Shown here: positions 29,088 to 38,651 of the stretch, one piece after another
How positions within the stretch are numbered: the first letter of the stretch is position 1
How the letters are laid out: every line of letters starts with the position of its first letter
Source: Trichomonas vaginalis G3
Lineage: Eukaryota > Parabasalia > Trichomonadida > Trichomonadidae
NCBI RefSeq assembly: GCF_026262505.1
Contig: NC_067205.1
Coordinates: forward strand, 2,728,001 to 2,792,000
Reading direction: 5' to 3'
DNA length: 64,000 bases
Notes under the pieces: model-generated
Seen by the model: only the letters and a program-made list of their open reading frames with translations
The model's database searches: none
Told to the model about the DNA's origin: nothing
Translations under genes and position numbers: made by a program

Positions 29088-30659
29088 TTATTCCTCACTG
29101 TCGTCCGCAGCTAAGTTATAGTCATCTAATCTTATTATTGGTATGCCTGACTGTCTTACTTGTATTGCAAAGCAACAATCCCTCATAAATCCAATAAGTG
29201 GCTTTGGTACATTTTCAGTTGCTAGTTCAATAGGTCCTTTAACAGACAATTTGTATGTTATTGGAGCAGTAGATGTTTGACCTTGCTGGAAGCAAAAGTC
29301 CACTTCTGTTGGAAAACCACATAAGAAATGTGTGTTGTCATAGCTATCCCATTTATGTTCCACACTACCATCATCCACCAATGACCTCATAACATCTTCA
29401 TTAAATCCTATCATATCATTGTTTGTATTGCAAGCGTTCGCAACCATTTCATAAAATACAGGTCCATATGATTTTTCAGGTTCTGCAGGCATATTTCCAT
29501 AAGCTCCCATGGAAAGCTGAAGATATTTAAACTTAGGGTTCTCAAAATTAACATAATAGTTGTCTTTCTTTTTAAATAGTGCCCAAATACTTTTAACATT
29601 AATAGGCGTATAAGCTGCTGTAAATGTTGCACTTGAACTATCTGTATTCTTTGAGAATGAACCGTCCATAGGAATCCAATCCATAACTTTAACAGGAAAA
29701 CATAAAGCCTCGTTTGTATAATGTTCTACAAGTTCTGTATAAATGTTAGGGTCTAAAGAGAATGATTTGGATGAATGAAACATTCATTAAAATCCATCTT
29801 TGTTCGAAATAGTTGCTGGGTTACAGTTGTAATATTAACTGTTCCACTAGCTTCTATTGCCTTCGTTATCATAGTGAATGGTTCATTCCATGGAACAAAT
29901 TTATTTGTCGGTGGATTTGAATCTGAAGCAAATGCAACTTTAAGAGTTGGATTGAAAGCAATGATATCATTTACAGATATAGATGTGCATTGTAATGCGT
30001 CGCTACTGAACTTTACTTTAACTGAATGTTTCCTGCAAAAGCTGGAATAAATCGAATAGCTTCTAATGGAAGGAATCTTCTAACAGGAATTCTTAAACGA
30101 AGCTTAAAATCAAATGATTTTCCTGCTGTAATTGGACCACTAACAATTTGTCCTGTTCTGCATGTTCCCGAATGACTCCATACATCTTCATGTCGAGTCT
30201 TTGAAAAAACATCTACTTTCTTTATTTGTTCGTAGTTTGTGAGTTTGAAGTTATATATGCTTCTTCTCTTGCGTTGTCTTGAGAATATATGATACGACCA
30301 TTTGCAAGGATTTGATATCCAGCAACTGCATAGAAAGCGTCATCGAAACCAATCCAAAATCCTGGTGGGTTTGTTTTATTGGAACCTGAACCAATTTCTT
30401 TATCTACAATAAATTGACCTTCCATTTTATACGTAATGAATGTATTGTAAAGGTCCAACATATTTTCACCAGGAGGTGAGAGATTGAATGTTACCCATGT
30501 GTTATCTTTAGCAGTTCCAGGTTGTGATGGTATCTTTGCGTCAGAATATTTTCTATTAGTGTCACCAATTTGAACTGCATTGTCTATGATATCGAAATAT
30601 GAGCGAATCTGATGAATATGCTCTGCTGGAGTAAATTCGTTTAGCTGTTCGTTTTGCAT
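29088..30659 (-). pseudogene. Mav2 major capsid protein (double jelly-roll type)
   Basis: The locus starts MQNEQLNEFTPAEHIHQIRS. It has motifs expected of Polinton capsids: WVTFNLSPPGENMLDLYNTF, GFWIGFDDAFYAVAGYQIL, and later PWNEPFTMI and LRIPVRRFLP-type strands. It would form the shell hexamers. Total coding length of about 520 codons suits the family. Broken, about two breaks. It heads a minus-strand run with the membrane protein and the small coiled-coil gene. Confidence 0.55.
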
Positions 30660-30686
30660 GTATTTACTTCAGATAAAAATATCTAT

Positions 30687-31115
30687 TTACTTCATTATTC
30701 TCACTCTTCTTCTTGGTATTCGTGGTGGAAGTTGTTTTTTGACATTTTCAATGAACTGTACATTCTCTTTTGTCTCAACTTCTTTCACTGGTGGGTCGGG
30801 GTTCTTTGACTCGGTATGCTTTTCAATGAAATTCACGAACTTTGCAATAAGCTCTTGGTTCGTTATTGAAAGTACATCTGACTTCTTTTCTTCTTGTTCT
30901 TTTGGTGGCTCAGTTTGAACAGAAGGTTTTATATGGGCTTCGCCCTCGGTGCCATGCACCTTAATGTTGTCGCTCTCTGCATTCGCTAATGGAACCTTTC
31001 TTTTTCTTACATATATTTTACCATCTTTACTCTGACTTACATAATAGAAAGGATGTTGTATTCCTCTGGCGTCATTTAATATAATAGACTCTCGTTCTGA
31101 TTTTGACAAGCTCAT
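30687..31115 (-). CDS. Mav2 acidic protein with FY-DG-RK domain
   Basis: The 142-residue product starts MSLSKSERESIILNDARG. It contains HPFYYVSQSKDGKIYVRKRK, related to the protein at 28295-28537. A low-complexity Glu/Lys/Pro middle and a basic end (PPRIPRRRVRIMK) follow. A GC-rich twin-hairpin insert (30935-30960) lies within the coding sequence and encodes the GTEGEAH region. The gene lies 27 bp upstream of the capsid locus. Function unknown. Confidence 0.5.
   Translation of the reverse strand: MSLSKSERESIILNDARGIQHPFYYVSQSKDGKIYVRKRKVPLANAESDNIKVHGTEGEAHIKPSVQTEPPKEQEEKKSDVLSITNQELIAKFVNFIEKHTESKNPDPPVKEVETKENVQFIENVKKQLPPRIPRRRVRIMK
30935..30960. repeat. GC-rich twin-hairpin insert, copy a
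   Basis: Hairpin GGGC-TTC-GCCC (11 nt), spacer TC, hairpin GGTGC-CAT-GCACC (13 nt): 26 bp in all, inside the coding sequence of the 142-residue protein. The same 11+2+13 layout recurs elsewhere in Mav2 with different stem sequences. Confidence 0.7.
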
Positions 31116-31160
31116 TTTACACCGGTTAAAGTTTTAATTTTGTTTTTTATCTGCAGTCAA

Positions 31161-31433
31161 ATGACTCAGACAAGCCCTACGGACAAGACCCAAGGGGTCA
31201 TAGATGTTGAAGCATTGAAGAAAGAAATTCGTGAGCAAATTTTATCCGAACTGAAGGAACAAAAACAAGAACAAAAGCCAGAGAAACCAAAGAGAAAACT
31301 TAGTGAAAAACAACTTGCTGCATTAGCTGCTGGAAGACAGAAGAACCCACGTTTGCTGGCGAAGAAAGCTAGAGAAGAAGCAAAAGCAAAGGAAGAACAA
31401 AAAGCTAAAGAAGCTGAAGCAAAGAAAGAGTAA
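31161..31433 (+). CDS. Mav2 Lys/Glu/Ala-rich helical protein
   Basis: From the ATG at 31161 (MTQTSPTDKTQGVIDVEAL) the ~90-residue product is almost entirely charged helix. It includes KPKRKLSEKQLAALAAGRQK and ends AKEAEAKKE. It is divergent from the 142-residue gene, 45 bp away, and followed 25 bp later by the 285-residue gene. A DNA-condensing or scaffold role is possible from composition; no family is recognised. Confidence 0.5.
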   Translation: MTQTSPTDKTQGVIDVEALKKEIREQILSELKEQKQEQKPEKPKRKLSEKQLAALAAGRQKNPRLLAKKAREEAKAKEEQKAKEAEAKKE

Positions 31434-31457
31434 ATGGTTTATTTTTATCAGAACTAA

Positions 31458-32315
31458 ATGTATAGACAAATACCTTTATCTGTTGCGTTCAGTAGTGAAA
31501 ACCCTGACGTCAAAATAAAGGGGAACAGAGTAACGTTTAAGTTTCCAACAGACTGGATTGTGAACATAAATGAAGATAAGTACATTGGCATAGCATCTAT
31601 GTATATAACACGTGCTTTCAGAAAGGTTGACTTTATACTTCAAGTCGAGATAGAAAATGACGAACAGTCTTTAAGTGCCCAAAACATTCACATATACAAA
31701 TACTTTAAAGACGATACAACATTGTTGCAATGTATGATTTCATTTAATGAAATGTTCGAGAAAAAGTTCAACATTGAAGTACAAACTTTACAGCCTTTAC
31801 GTGAGTTTCTTGCACAACTGAAAGAAGAAGGTAGTCGGCCACAACTTATAGACTTTCATTATGAATTTAATGAAAATGAAGATGGAACTCATGACTGTCA
31901 GTTTGTTATATATTCACCATTCAATGAAGTCGCTAAAAAGAAAGAAAATCCACTACGTATAAGATTTCAAATCTCTGAACCCAATGAAGACTTCAAGAAT
32001 GTTTTCAATTATGATGCAATGCTTCCGAGGAAAAATGAATTTTCAAAGATTGTAACACCTGGCATTTGGGATAGAAAGCAAGCTATATTATATTCAAACT
32101 TAAGTAAGGGAGTTGAAAATGAGTTCATTGGTCATACAAGAACTTCACCACTGCCAAATCCTAAGTATTACAAGCTTACTGGCTTCAATCGTGAGTTTTG
32201 GATAGATATGTACTCCACTCATGACCATAAAGCACCTGTTTTGCTACCTCCAGATGGGAAAGATTGTCTTTACATCGAAGCACAACTGTTGAACTCAACC
32301 ATCGCAGTATTGTAA
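31458..32315 (+). CDS. Mav2 structural-family protein, member 1 (285 aa)
   Basis: This is a beta-rich protein starting MYRQIPLSVAFSSENPDVK with a FKFPTDWIVNI segment and a C-terminal block ending LLPPDGKDCLYIEAQL. It is paralogous to 47264-48145, which has the matching C-terminal VVLPKDGNDGLIIEMIL, and more distantly to Mav1 6537-7397. Three family members over two elements suggest a conserved minor capsid or vertex component (inference). The frame looks intact. Confidence 0.5.
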   Translation: MYRQIPLSVAFSSENPDVKIKGNRVTFKFPTDWIVNINEDKYIGIASMYITRAFRKVDFILQVEIENDEQSLSAQNIHIYKYFKDDTTLLQCMISFNEMFEKKFNIEVQTLQPLREFLAQLKEEGSRPQLIDFHYEFNENEDGTHDCQFVIYSPFNEVAKKKENPLRIRFQISEPNEDFKNVFNYDAMLPRKNEFSKIVTPGIWDRKQAILYSNLSKGVENEFIGHTRTSPLPNPKYYKLTGFNREFWIDMYSTHDHKAPVLLPPDGKDCLYIEAQLLNSTIAVL

Positions 32316-32325
32316 ATGACCTCAT

Positions 32326-32350
32326 GGGCTTCGCCCTTGTCGCTAGCGGC
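32326..32350. repeat. GC-rich twin-hairpin insert, copy b
   Basis: Hairpin GGGC-TTC-GCCC, spacer TT, hairpin GTCGC-TA-GCGGC, between the 285-residue gene and the polymerase. Three copies of ATGACCTCA (about 32317, 32365 and 32391) surround it. Confidence 0.65.
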
Positions 32351-32396
32351 TTATTTTTATTACGAATGACCTCATTGCTGACAAAAATAAATGACC

Positions 32397-35300
32397 TCAG
32401 AACTTCAACTTACGAATAAAGCTTGTTTTAGTCGTTATTGAGAAGTTAAACTTCTCTTCAAAGCAAGGTTGACATGACTTACATAAGTCAAATCCAAGCT
32501 CTTGACCATCATGAAGTGCTTTGTAAAGTTTCATTAAACTGAACTCAGAGTCTTTGTCATATGTTCCAACAGGTATGTGAATGTTCTTATCTTCATTGTA
32601 ATAGCATTGTATAGCTTCAGGAAACATTTCATTAGCTGTTAAAGCAAGGACGTCTTGTTTGACACCTTTGCAACGTGCATGGAATGCAACTTCATTTAAA
32701 TCGTTAGTGAGTAAGTCTATGTAAGTCTTCTTTCCACAAAATATTGACTTGTATGCTAAACTTTGTTTTCCAGGTGTTATTTCTGCAAAGTCGCTATGAA
32801 ATTGACCTAATGTTTTACCAATAAGTTCTCTACCGTATCTCTTCTTAAATTCTTGAGCTAAACGTGGTATGTCTTCATTGAAAATATGCATGCTATCACA
32901 GTCCTGGTAAAATATTTGAAGACCCATGTCCTCAGCAGTACAGAATACTTCATTCATTATTCTCTTCGACATTGATAGAATATTTACACCAAGTGGACAG
33001 AAGTTAAAGTGTCTGCAAATGCTTTTCGTTAGCTTGAAAATAGTTTTATCCGAACCAGCCAAACCTTCGAACTTCACTATATGGTTGTAATTTCTTATAG
33101 CATATCTTATAGCATCTTTGTCATCTACTATGGTTATTTTTGACTCAATAGGAGATAGAATAGTTTTGCCATAAATACTGTTCAGAATGAGTTTTATAAT
33201 TTCTTGTAATGGGTTTTCTTCTTTCTTATACTTTAACCTTAACTCAAACAACTTCTTTACTTCATCTCTTATTCTAATATCTCTGTTTCCATCGTAATAG
33301 TATCCTTGCAACACTTCACATTTGACACCTTGATATTTTATGAGGTCTTGTAATGTTATATGGTCAACATACATTAAACAGCAAGTGTTTGAACTTCTGG
33401 GAACGTTAAGTTCTGGATTTAGTTCAGGGTCACAAACTATTAAAGGAAAGTGTCTGGGTATGCCAATCTCTGTTATCTTAATGAGAACAAAGAAGCCTGA
33501 CATAAACTTTTCACCAATGGGTTCCTTTTGGTCGTCATCGAATAAATGCTTTAACAAATATTCAGAACTTAACATCTCATCCTTCAATACTTTTGGAATT
33601 CCTTCTAAAGTATACAATCTTGCAATTGCTGATGGATATAATGAAACAGCGTCGAAGTCAGCAATGAGTTTCTTTTTGCTCTTTTGTTTAATGTTATCTG
33701 ACAACATACATCTTCCACATTGAATGCATCTCGAAATAAATTCTCTTGGTTTATTTGAGAGGTCATAAAGATTTCCATTCGGGAAGTATACTCTGTTCTC
33801 AAATAATTTGTTAGCAATTGAACAAATACTAACGTAGTCATAAACGTTTAAATCAAACTCTTTCAATAAGTCATTGCGGAACTTTACAAAACCTTCTCTT
33901 AAAATTCTTACATCTTGTTTGCAGTAAAACGTGCTATATTTTTCTAAGTCGAAGTGGTTCTCATCTATTCTGCAACCTTTGATGGAATCTATGTTCTTCA
34001 TGAATGTATCTGCATCCTTGACAAACTTACATGCTTCAGAAATGACACCAGTTCTGTTGTCATTTGCTAACAAAGTACTGCTGTAGTAGTTGTATGGAAA
34101 TACTTCTTTCGGTCCTGTTTGTAAGTTAAACATAGCAGGAAATAGTTTAAGCTTCTTATTTATAACACTGTAAGAGTCTTTTATAATAATTGCCCGTCCT
34201 TTATATAAGCCAGTTATTTGCATTGTTCGTGAACCTTTAATGATGGGAGTTCCTTTCACTTCTGTCATATGTCTTAAGATAAAGTTTATGTCATAGCTGA
34301 GGTTATGGAAATATATTAAACTCTTTTCAGGAAGTCGTTCCAAAAATTCTGTTGCACAATTCTGATCCCAAATGCTTTGACTCACTGAACAATTTTCACT
34401 GTCGTAACAGATGTTAAAAGCTTTATGAAAGCCGTCTGTGCTACACTCAAAGTCAGCAAAGAAAACGTGCTCAGGTATGAATTTACATTTAGCTTTATTT
34501 ACTTCTTTTGACTCTGCTTTCTTCTTCAGTTGTACACAATACTTTGGAGCATACGTCCAATCTTTAAATGGTGCAAGGTTCTGTTTATATAAGTCAGTCG
34601 TATATGTGAAAAGTTCTCCATAAGAAATAGGTTCAAAATATTTGCACTCCCACAATGTTTTCATAACATCCCATAACGGTGTTGTTCTATCATAACGAAC
34701 TACATATTTATCTTCTCTCTTTGTATAAATCTTCATCTGTTTCTCAATGTTCATTCCACCACAAGCTTTGAGAATTTCTTTATAGTTGCGAATGAAGTAT
34801 GTTGTCATTGGAAGTCTTTCATTTAGCATGTAGTGGTCTTCAACAAGAAGTAAGTCAATAGTTCGAACAGTTTCATATTCTTTTGGTATATATCTCTTTA
34901 TTTCATTATGTCTTGAGCCATTGAAATAACCAATGGTAGCATTGAATGCTATGCTTGTTGCGTCAGAAATTTCCTGAATCTTACTTTGTGGAAAGTCTTT
35001 AACACGAATGACTTCTCTCATGTGGTCAATAGTTTCTTCATTTACTCCAGCCTGAATGCAAGCATAAACGAAACAATTGTCTTCTGTCATAAGTGTTGCA
35101 GTTCTTTTGTTCAGTTCATTGAAGATTTGGTAGCGTTCAAGATTTATAGGTAACGTGCAAAGATACTTCCAGAACTGACCGCTTCTCTTCTTATAAAACT
35201 TCTTTTCACCATTATCTTTCCAAAAGCTTTCTATAAGTGCTGGGTTTCCTGTTTGCTTAAGAGCTTCCAAAATGACTTTCTGGTCATTTGTCAGTGTGCT

Positions 35301-36245
35301 TTCATCTCTATATGGTCTCTTTTTTGGTTTGCCTTTCTTTACATCTGACATCGTTAAGCCTTCATATTCTGTTAAATCATACATCTTTATTTCGGTAAGA
35401 TTCTTTATGTTTGTCAAGAAGAAGTCATAGTGCATTTCAACAATACCTGCGGCATTTGCTTCTATCTCTGATATAAAGTTCTCCTTCAAGAGCTGATGTA
35501 GTAATGTTCCAATATTATTGAGGTTTAACGTAGAACATTCATACTTTCCACCAAGTTTATAACATACCATCCATCTCTGTTGTGAGTTTATTTTAATCTT
35601 CTCTAAGAGTCTCATGAAAACCTTACCGATATGTTTGTGTAAATATTCTCTGTTTGGTTCATCTAAAGCTTCGATGTTAAAGTCAATGAGTCTATTGCCT
35701 GACTTCACATTCCTCTTCCTATTCTCTTCATCTTTCTTTAACCATCTCTCACCTTCTTTTGGTTTGTCGTCAATGGAACGAATGACATTATTAGCTTTGC
35801 GAACTTGTTCTATAGCACTTTTAAACATCTCTCTTCTCTGTTGTTTCAGTGTGTCATCTCTCTTTCGTGTTTCACCAACGTTTGAGTTCGTAAGTTCAAA
35901 CATCTCTTGACGAACATCATGTGAAAGAGCTTTACGAGTATGACCAACGTTTGCATTTGTTATGTCAAACATTTCTCTTCTTACTTCATGAGGTATTGAA
36001 CGTCTATGATATAAGTCAATAGCAACGTCATTTAAAGGAAAAGTTCTTGCATGGACTTCGTCCTCGCCGCGTTGCGGCTTTATGAACTCATGAATTCTAT
36101 CATAAGTTATTTCACCATTGTAGTCTTTAATGAAGTCAGCGAGTGATTTTTTGTTTGTCGCGTAATGTTTTGCAACATCTATGTTAGCTTCTGTAAGAAG
36201 TTGTTTTATTTCCGAGTGTTCTAACTTAGACAACTTCCGATACAT
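32397..36245 (-). CDS. Mav2 protein-primed-type family B DNA polymerase
   Basis: The 1,282-residue frame is intact. After a ~580-residue N-terminal part come exonuclease motifs (ADFECSTD, FHNLSYDINFI, YCKQDVRIL). The polymerase motifs follow: A, DFDAVSLYPSAIAR; B, KLILNSIYGK; C, YQDCDSMHIF. The size and the long N-terminal region match Maverick polymerases, which replicate the element from a terminal protein. A GC-rich twin-hairpin insert (36053-36078) lies in the N-terminal coding part without stopping the frame. It is the largest gene and lies centrally in the element. Confidence 0.9.
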   Translation of the reverse strand: MYRKLSKLEHSEIKQLLTEANIDVAKHYATNKKSLADFIKDYNGEITYDRIHEFIKPQRGEDEVHARTFPLNDVAIDLYHRRSIPHEVRREMFDITNANVGHTRKALSHDVRQEMFELTNSNVGETRKRDDTLKQQRREMFKSAIEQVRKANNVIRSIDDKPKEGERWLKKDEENRKRNVKSGNRLIDFNIEALDEPNREYLHKHIGKVFMRLLEKIKINSQQRWMVCYKLGGKYECSTLNLNNIGTLLHQLLKENFISEIEANAAGIVEMHYDFFLTNIKNLTEIKMYDLTEYEGLTMSDVKKGKPKKRPYRDESTLTNDQKVILEALKQTGNPALIESFWKDNGEKKFYKKRSGQFWKYLCTLPINLERYQIFNELNKRTATLMTEDNCFVYACIQAGVNEETIDHMREVIRVKDFPQSKIQEISDATSIAFNATIGYFNGSRHNEIKRYIPKEYETVRTIDLLLVEDHYMLNERLPMTTYFIRNYKEILKACGGMNIEKQMKIYTKREDKYVVRYDRTTPLWDVMKTLWECKYFEPISYGELFTYTTDLYKQNLAPFKDWTYAPKYCVQLKKKAESKEVNKAKCKFIPEHVFFADFECSTDGFHKAFNICYDSENCSVSQSIWDQNCATEFLERLPEKSLIYFHNLSYDINFILRHMTEVKGTPIIKGSRTMQITGLYKGRAIIIKDSYSVINKKLKLFPAMFNLQTGPKEVFPYNYYSSTLLANDNRTGVISEACKFVKDADTFMKNIDSIKGCRIDENHFDLEKYSTFYCKQDVRILREGFVKFRNDLLKEFDLNVYDYVSICSIANKLFENRVYFPNGNLYDLSNKPREFISRCIQCGRCMLSDNIKQKSKKKLIADFDAVSLYPSAIARLYTLEGIPKVLKDEMLSSEYLLKHLFDDDQKEPIGEKFMSGFFVLIKITEIGIPRHFPLIVCDPELNPELNVPRSSNTCCLMYVDHITLQDLIKYQGVKCEVLQGYYYDGNRDIRIRDEVKKLFELRLKYKKEENPLQEIIKLILNSIYGKTILSPIESKITIVDDKDAIRYAIRNYNHIVKFEGLAGSDKTIFKLTKSICRHFNFCPLGVNILSMSKRIMNEVFCTAEDMGLQIFYQDCDSMHIFNEDIPRLAQEFKKRYGRELIGKTLGQFHSDFAEITPGKQSLAYKSIFCGKKTYIDLLTNDLNEVAFHARCKGVKQDVLALTANEMFPEAIQCYYNEDKNIHIPVGTYDKDSEFSLMKLYKALHDGQELGFDLCKSCQPCFEEKFNFSITTKTSFIRKLKF
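36053..36078. repeat. GC-rich twin-hairpin insert, copy c
   Basis: Hairpin GGAC-TTC-GTCC (11 nt), spacer TC, hairpin GCCGC-GTT-GCGGC (13 nt), inside the polymerase coding sequence (encoding KPQRGEDEVHA). The layout is identical to copy a. Confidence 0.7.
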
Positions 36246-36337
36246 CTTTAGTAGGAAATAAAAAAATATTTTTTGAAAAAAATTAGATTAGATTTTTTTT
36301 AAGTTATTTTTCAAAATAATTTAATATTTTTATTTTA

Positions 36338-36811
36338 ATGAAACACATGCAAGATTGCAAGTTCTTTTCATACAATGCTCTCGCTAATGCCATCAAGAAT
36401 GAGTTCAATGGTGCTTCAAACGTTAATGTTATCTTTAACAAGAAGTTTGTGAAAGAATCTAAGTTTGGTCAGTATGTCAGACCATTAGCTATTGTCATTG
36501 ACCGCAAACGTTATACTTCACAAGAGTTAGCAGTAGTTTTGAAACAAAAGGGTTTCTTCGTGAATGTCAAAGATACTCATTATACTGTCATAAAGAACTC
36601 CAACGTTGACTTCTTCAGTATTGCTATGAATCTTTCCGAACAGAAAGAATATAAGAAAGGTGAAACATCTGTGAAATATTATCCTTCATCTCTGAAAACA
36701 ATAACGAACAAAGATGTTATACAAAAGTTCTTACCAAAGGTTGAAGAAGCTTATATTGACATTGACGAAGGAAGTGAAATGGTTGAAGAAATTGACCCTG
36801 ACGTCATTTAA
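36338..36811 (+). CDS. Mav2 157-residue protein, unrecognised
   Basis: The product starts MKHMQDCKFFSYNALANAIK and is an alpha/beta protein. It has a basic patch (VIDRKRYTSQELAVVLKQK), then alternating strands and an acidic tail ending EEIDPDVI. It is divergent from the polymerase gene across a 92-bp AT-rich spacer, which may be a shared promoter. A replication accessory role is possible from position only. Confidence 0.45.
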   Translation: MKHMQDCKFFSYNALANAIKNEFNGASNVNVIFNKKFVKESKFGQYVRPLAIVIDRKRYTSQELAVVLKQKGFFVNVKDTHYTVIKNSNVDFFSIAMNLSEQKEYKKGETSVKYYPSSLKTITNKDVIQKFLPKVEEAYIDIDEGSEMVEEIDPDVI

Positions 36812-36829
36812 GCAAAAATATATTTTCGG

Positions 36830-37045
36830 TTAGTCTTCATATCGATATTTTACAACAATTCCCCAATGTATAAATTTTTCATACGCTTTTTCATAAGCTT
36901 TATATACCTTCAGAAATTTTGCATAATCTTTAGAAGCATTTAGATATTGTTTAAATGCTTTGTATGTCTTCAGAAATTTTGCATAATCTTTTACATGTTG
37001 TTCGTTCTCTTCTTCTGTCATGAGTTCCGAATATTCTAAATTCAT
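36830..37045 (-). CDS. Small Mav2 repeat protein
   Basis: The 71-residue product is built of two copies of a DYAKFLK-[TV]-YKA helical unit followed by YEKAYEKF. It starts MNLEYSELMTEEEN. It lies between the KilA-N gene and a convergent gene. The function is unknown; expression is uncertain because of its size. Confidence 0.35.
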   Translation of the reverse strand: MNLEYSELMTEEENEQHVKDYAKFLKTYKAFKQYLNASKDYAKFLKVYKAYEKAYEKFIHWGIVVKYRYED

Positions 37046-37099
37046 GCTCTTTTATATGAGATAAAATTTATAAAAAATAAAATTAGCTTAGATTTTTTT

Positions 37100-37926
37100 T
37101 CATTCTTCCTCTTTGAAGTTGTCGAAATATTCTGTTATCTTTTCTTTCAGTAATGTTAAGTCTTCTTTGAATGTAAGTATTGTGCAACCTCTAATATCAT
37201 AATGTGTTTGAGGAAGTGTGTCTTGAACTATCTGTTTAACATCTTCATTAGGTGTCATTGAAATCGGTAAGTTTTCACGATAGAACCAGTTTCTGTCAGA
37301 TTTATATATTTTAGCGAGGTCATAAAAGCTCTTGTTGTTTCTTCTGACTAAATGCAACATAACCATATCTTTATCTTCTTCATTCTCCAACTCTTCAGTA
37401 TATATCATATACTTATAACTCTTTTCCTTTCCTTTTGGTACTGAACGTGGTATTCTTTTCTGTATGCTTTTGTCTTTGGATTCAATGACTTCATCTTTTG
37501 CTTGAAGTTTCATTTCCATATCTTCACGTTCTGCTTTATATAGTTCATCTAACATCATGAAAATATAACAAGCATAACGAGGTGAAGCCCACATTGCTAC
37601 AGCATTTACTAAAAGTCTATGAATATAATAACCTTTCAAACCAGGAGCCAAATTTTTGCGATTTTCGTACGGAATCTCTTCTCTCGGTTTTCCGAGGGAA
37701 GCAATCATATGAGGAAATTCTTCTAAAAGTTCTTTTGACTGTTGGTTTTCAAACCAATGATATGCTTGCTTTGTAGAACGAAGAGCATTCATTATACTTT
37801 GCACCTGGTACATGTCGTCTTTGACAGAACGAATGAGTCTCAATTGTTTGTTATACTGTATGTACTCGTATTCTTCATTTATGGCTTCATGAACGATAGC
37901 AATTGTTGTGTTCTCTAATGTTGTCA
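37100..37926 (-). CDS. Mav2 KilA-N / DUF3627-type protein
   Basis: Close relative of Mav1 11624-12442. The same KilA-N core (YIQYNKQLRLIRSVKDD, then HRLLVNAVAMWASPRYA) and the same C-terminal domain (YMIYTEELE, LVRRNNKSFYDL). The ATG chosen begins MTTLENTTIAIVHEA, matching the Mav1 start. The stretch near residues 75-105 differs (EFPHMIASLGKPREEIPYEN) and corresponds to a GC-rich palindromic segment at about 37677-37702. A DNA-binding regulator is likely. Confidence 0.7.
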
Positions 37927-37949
37927 TTACTGTCTTTACATACAAAATA

Positions 37950-37995
37950 AAAAAATAAATAAAAATAAAACTAACGTTATTTTTAAAATTTGTGA
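37950..37995 (-). promoter_or_regulatory. KilA-type upstream module
   Basis: Read on the minus strand, AACGTTAGTTTTATTTTTAT and further T-rich sequence precede the KilA-N gene start at 37926. The GTTAGTTTTATTTTT core matches the modules in Mav1 (9540-9606 and 11550-11590). Confidence 0.45.
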
Positions 37996-38056
37996 AAACT
38001 CAACGGTTTGACACGTGCCATATGTCATTTTACTCAGAATTTTGTGCTGAATTCAG

Positions 38057-38100
38057 CAAAAATATATTTTTAGGTGAAGAGGTGAAATTTCACCTAATTT
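38057..38100. promoter_or_regulatory. AT-palindrome plus AGGTGA hairpin
   Basis: AGCAAAAATATATTTTTAGG is followed by the AGGTGA...TCACCT hairpin at the end of the 164-residue gene. The same compound unit recurs at 38602-38645 at its start. The AT-palindromic part also occurs at 36815 and at both ends of the Mav1 KilA-N cassette. Confidence 0.5.
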
Positions 38101-38101
38101 T

Positions 38102-38596
38102 TCACCCCTTGAACTTTTTATAACATTCGGTCATAACTTCATCAATTTCATTTAAATCACGATTTAAAAACTCATTGACTTCATCTTTAACCGTGTCATC
38201 TTGTAATAAGAATATTTTCTTTAGTTTCATGTCAACATCCCGAACAGCACAAAGGATAAAATCATATTCATTTCTTCCGTTAAACATACTTTTTCTTTCT
38301 CGTTCATCGTTAAATAAATTATTGAAAATATAAACAGCGGTGTAAAAGTTATGTACTGTGTTAAATGTTGAAGCTTCACCTATTTTAGATTTTAGGATTC
38401 TTTTAGTAAGTAAATTGTTATCGTTCTTTCTCTTTTCCTTATCGTTCATGTCGAATCTGTCGAACCACATATCCTGTATTTCATCGAATTTACGAACTAT
38501 AGAATCCGTCATTTCCCTGGTTAATGAGGGGTAATCATTATTAATTTTTTCATATAATTTGTCCATATGATTTTCATCGACGTTTCCGGAAAGCAT
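38102..38596 (-). CDS. Mav2 164-residue helical protein, unrecognised
   Basis: The product starts MLSGNVDENHMDKLYEKIN and is predicted all-helical and strongly charged (DMNDKEKRKNDNNLLTKRI, ERERKSMFNGRNEYD). It ends DEVMTECYKKFKG. It is framed on both sides by the AT-palindrome/AGGTGA hairpin unit, which suggests an independently acquired cassette or transcription unit. No family is recognised. Confidence 0.45.
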   Translation of the reverse strand: MLSGNVDENHMDKLYEKINNDYPSLTREMTDSIVRKFDEIQDMWFDRFDMNDKEKRKNDNNLLTKRILKSKIGEASTFNTVHNFYTAVYIFNNLFNDERERKSMFNGRNEYDFILCAVRDVDMKLKKIFLLQDDTVKDEVNEFLNRDLNEIDEVMTECYKKFKG

Positions 38597-38601
38597 TTAA
38601 T

Positions 38602-38645
38602 TAAAGCAAAAATATATTTTTAGGTGAAGAGGTGAAATTTCACCT
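38602..38645. promoter_or_regulatory. AT-palindrome plus AGGTGA hairpin, second copy
   Basis: AGCAAAAATATATTTTTAGG is followed by TGAAGAGGTGAAATTTCACC, between the 164-residue gene and the next gene of the same strand. It is the same as the unit at 38057-38100. Confidence 0.5.
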
Positions 38646-38651
38646 CTTTTT

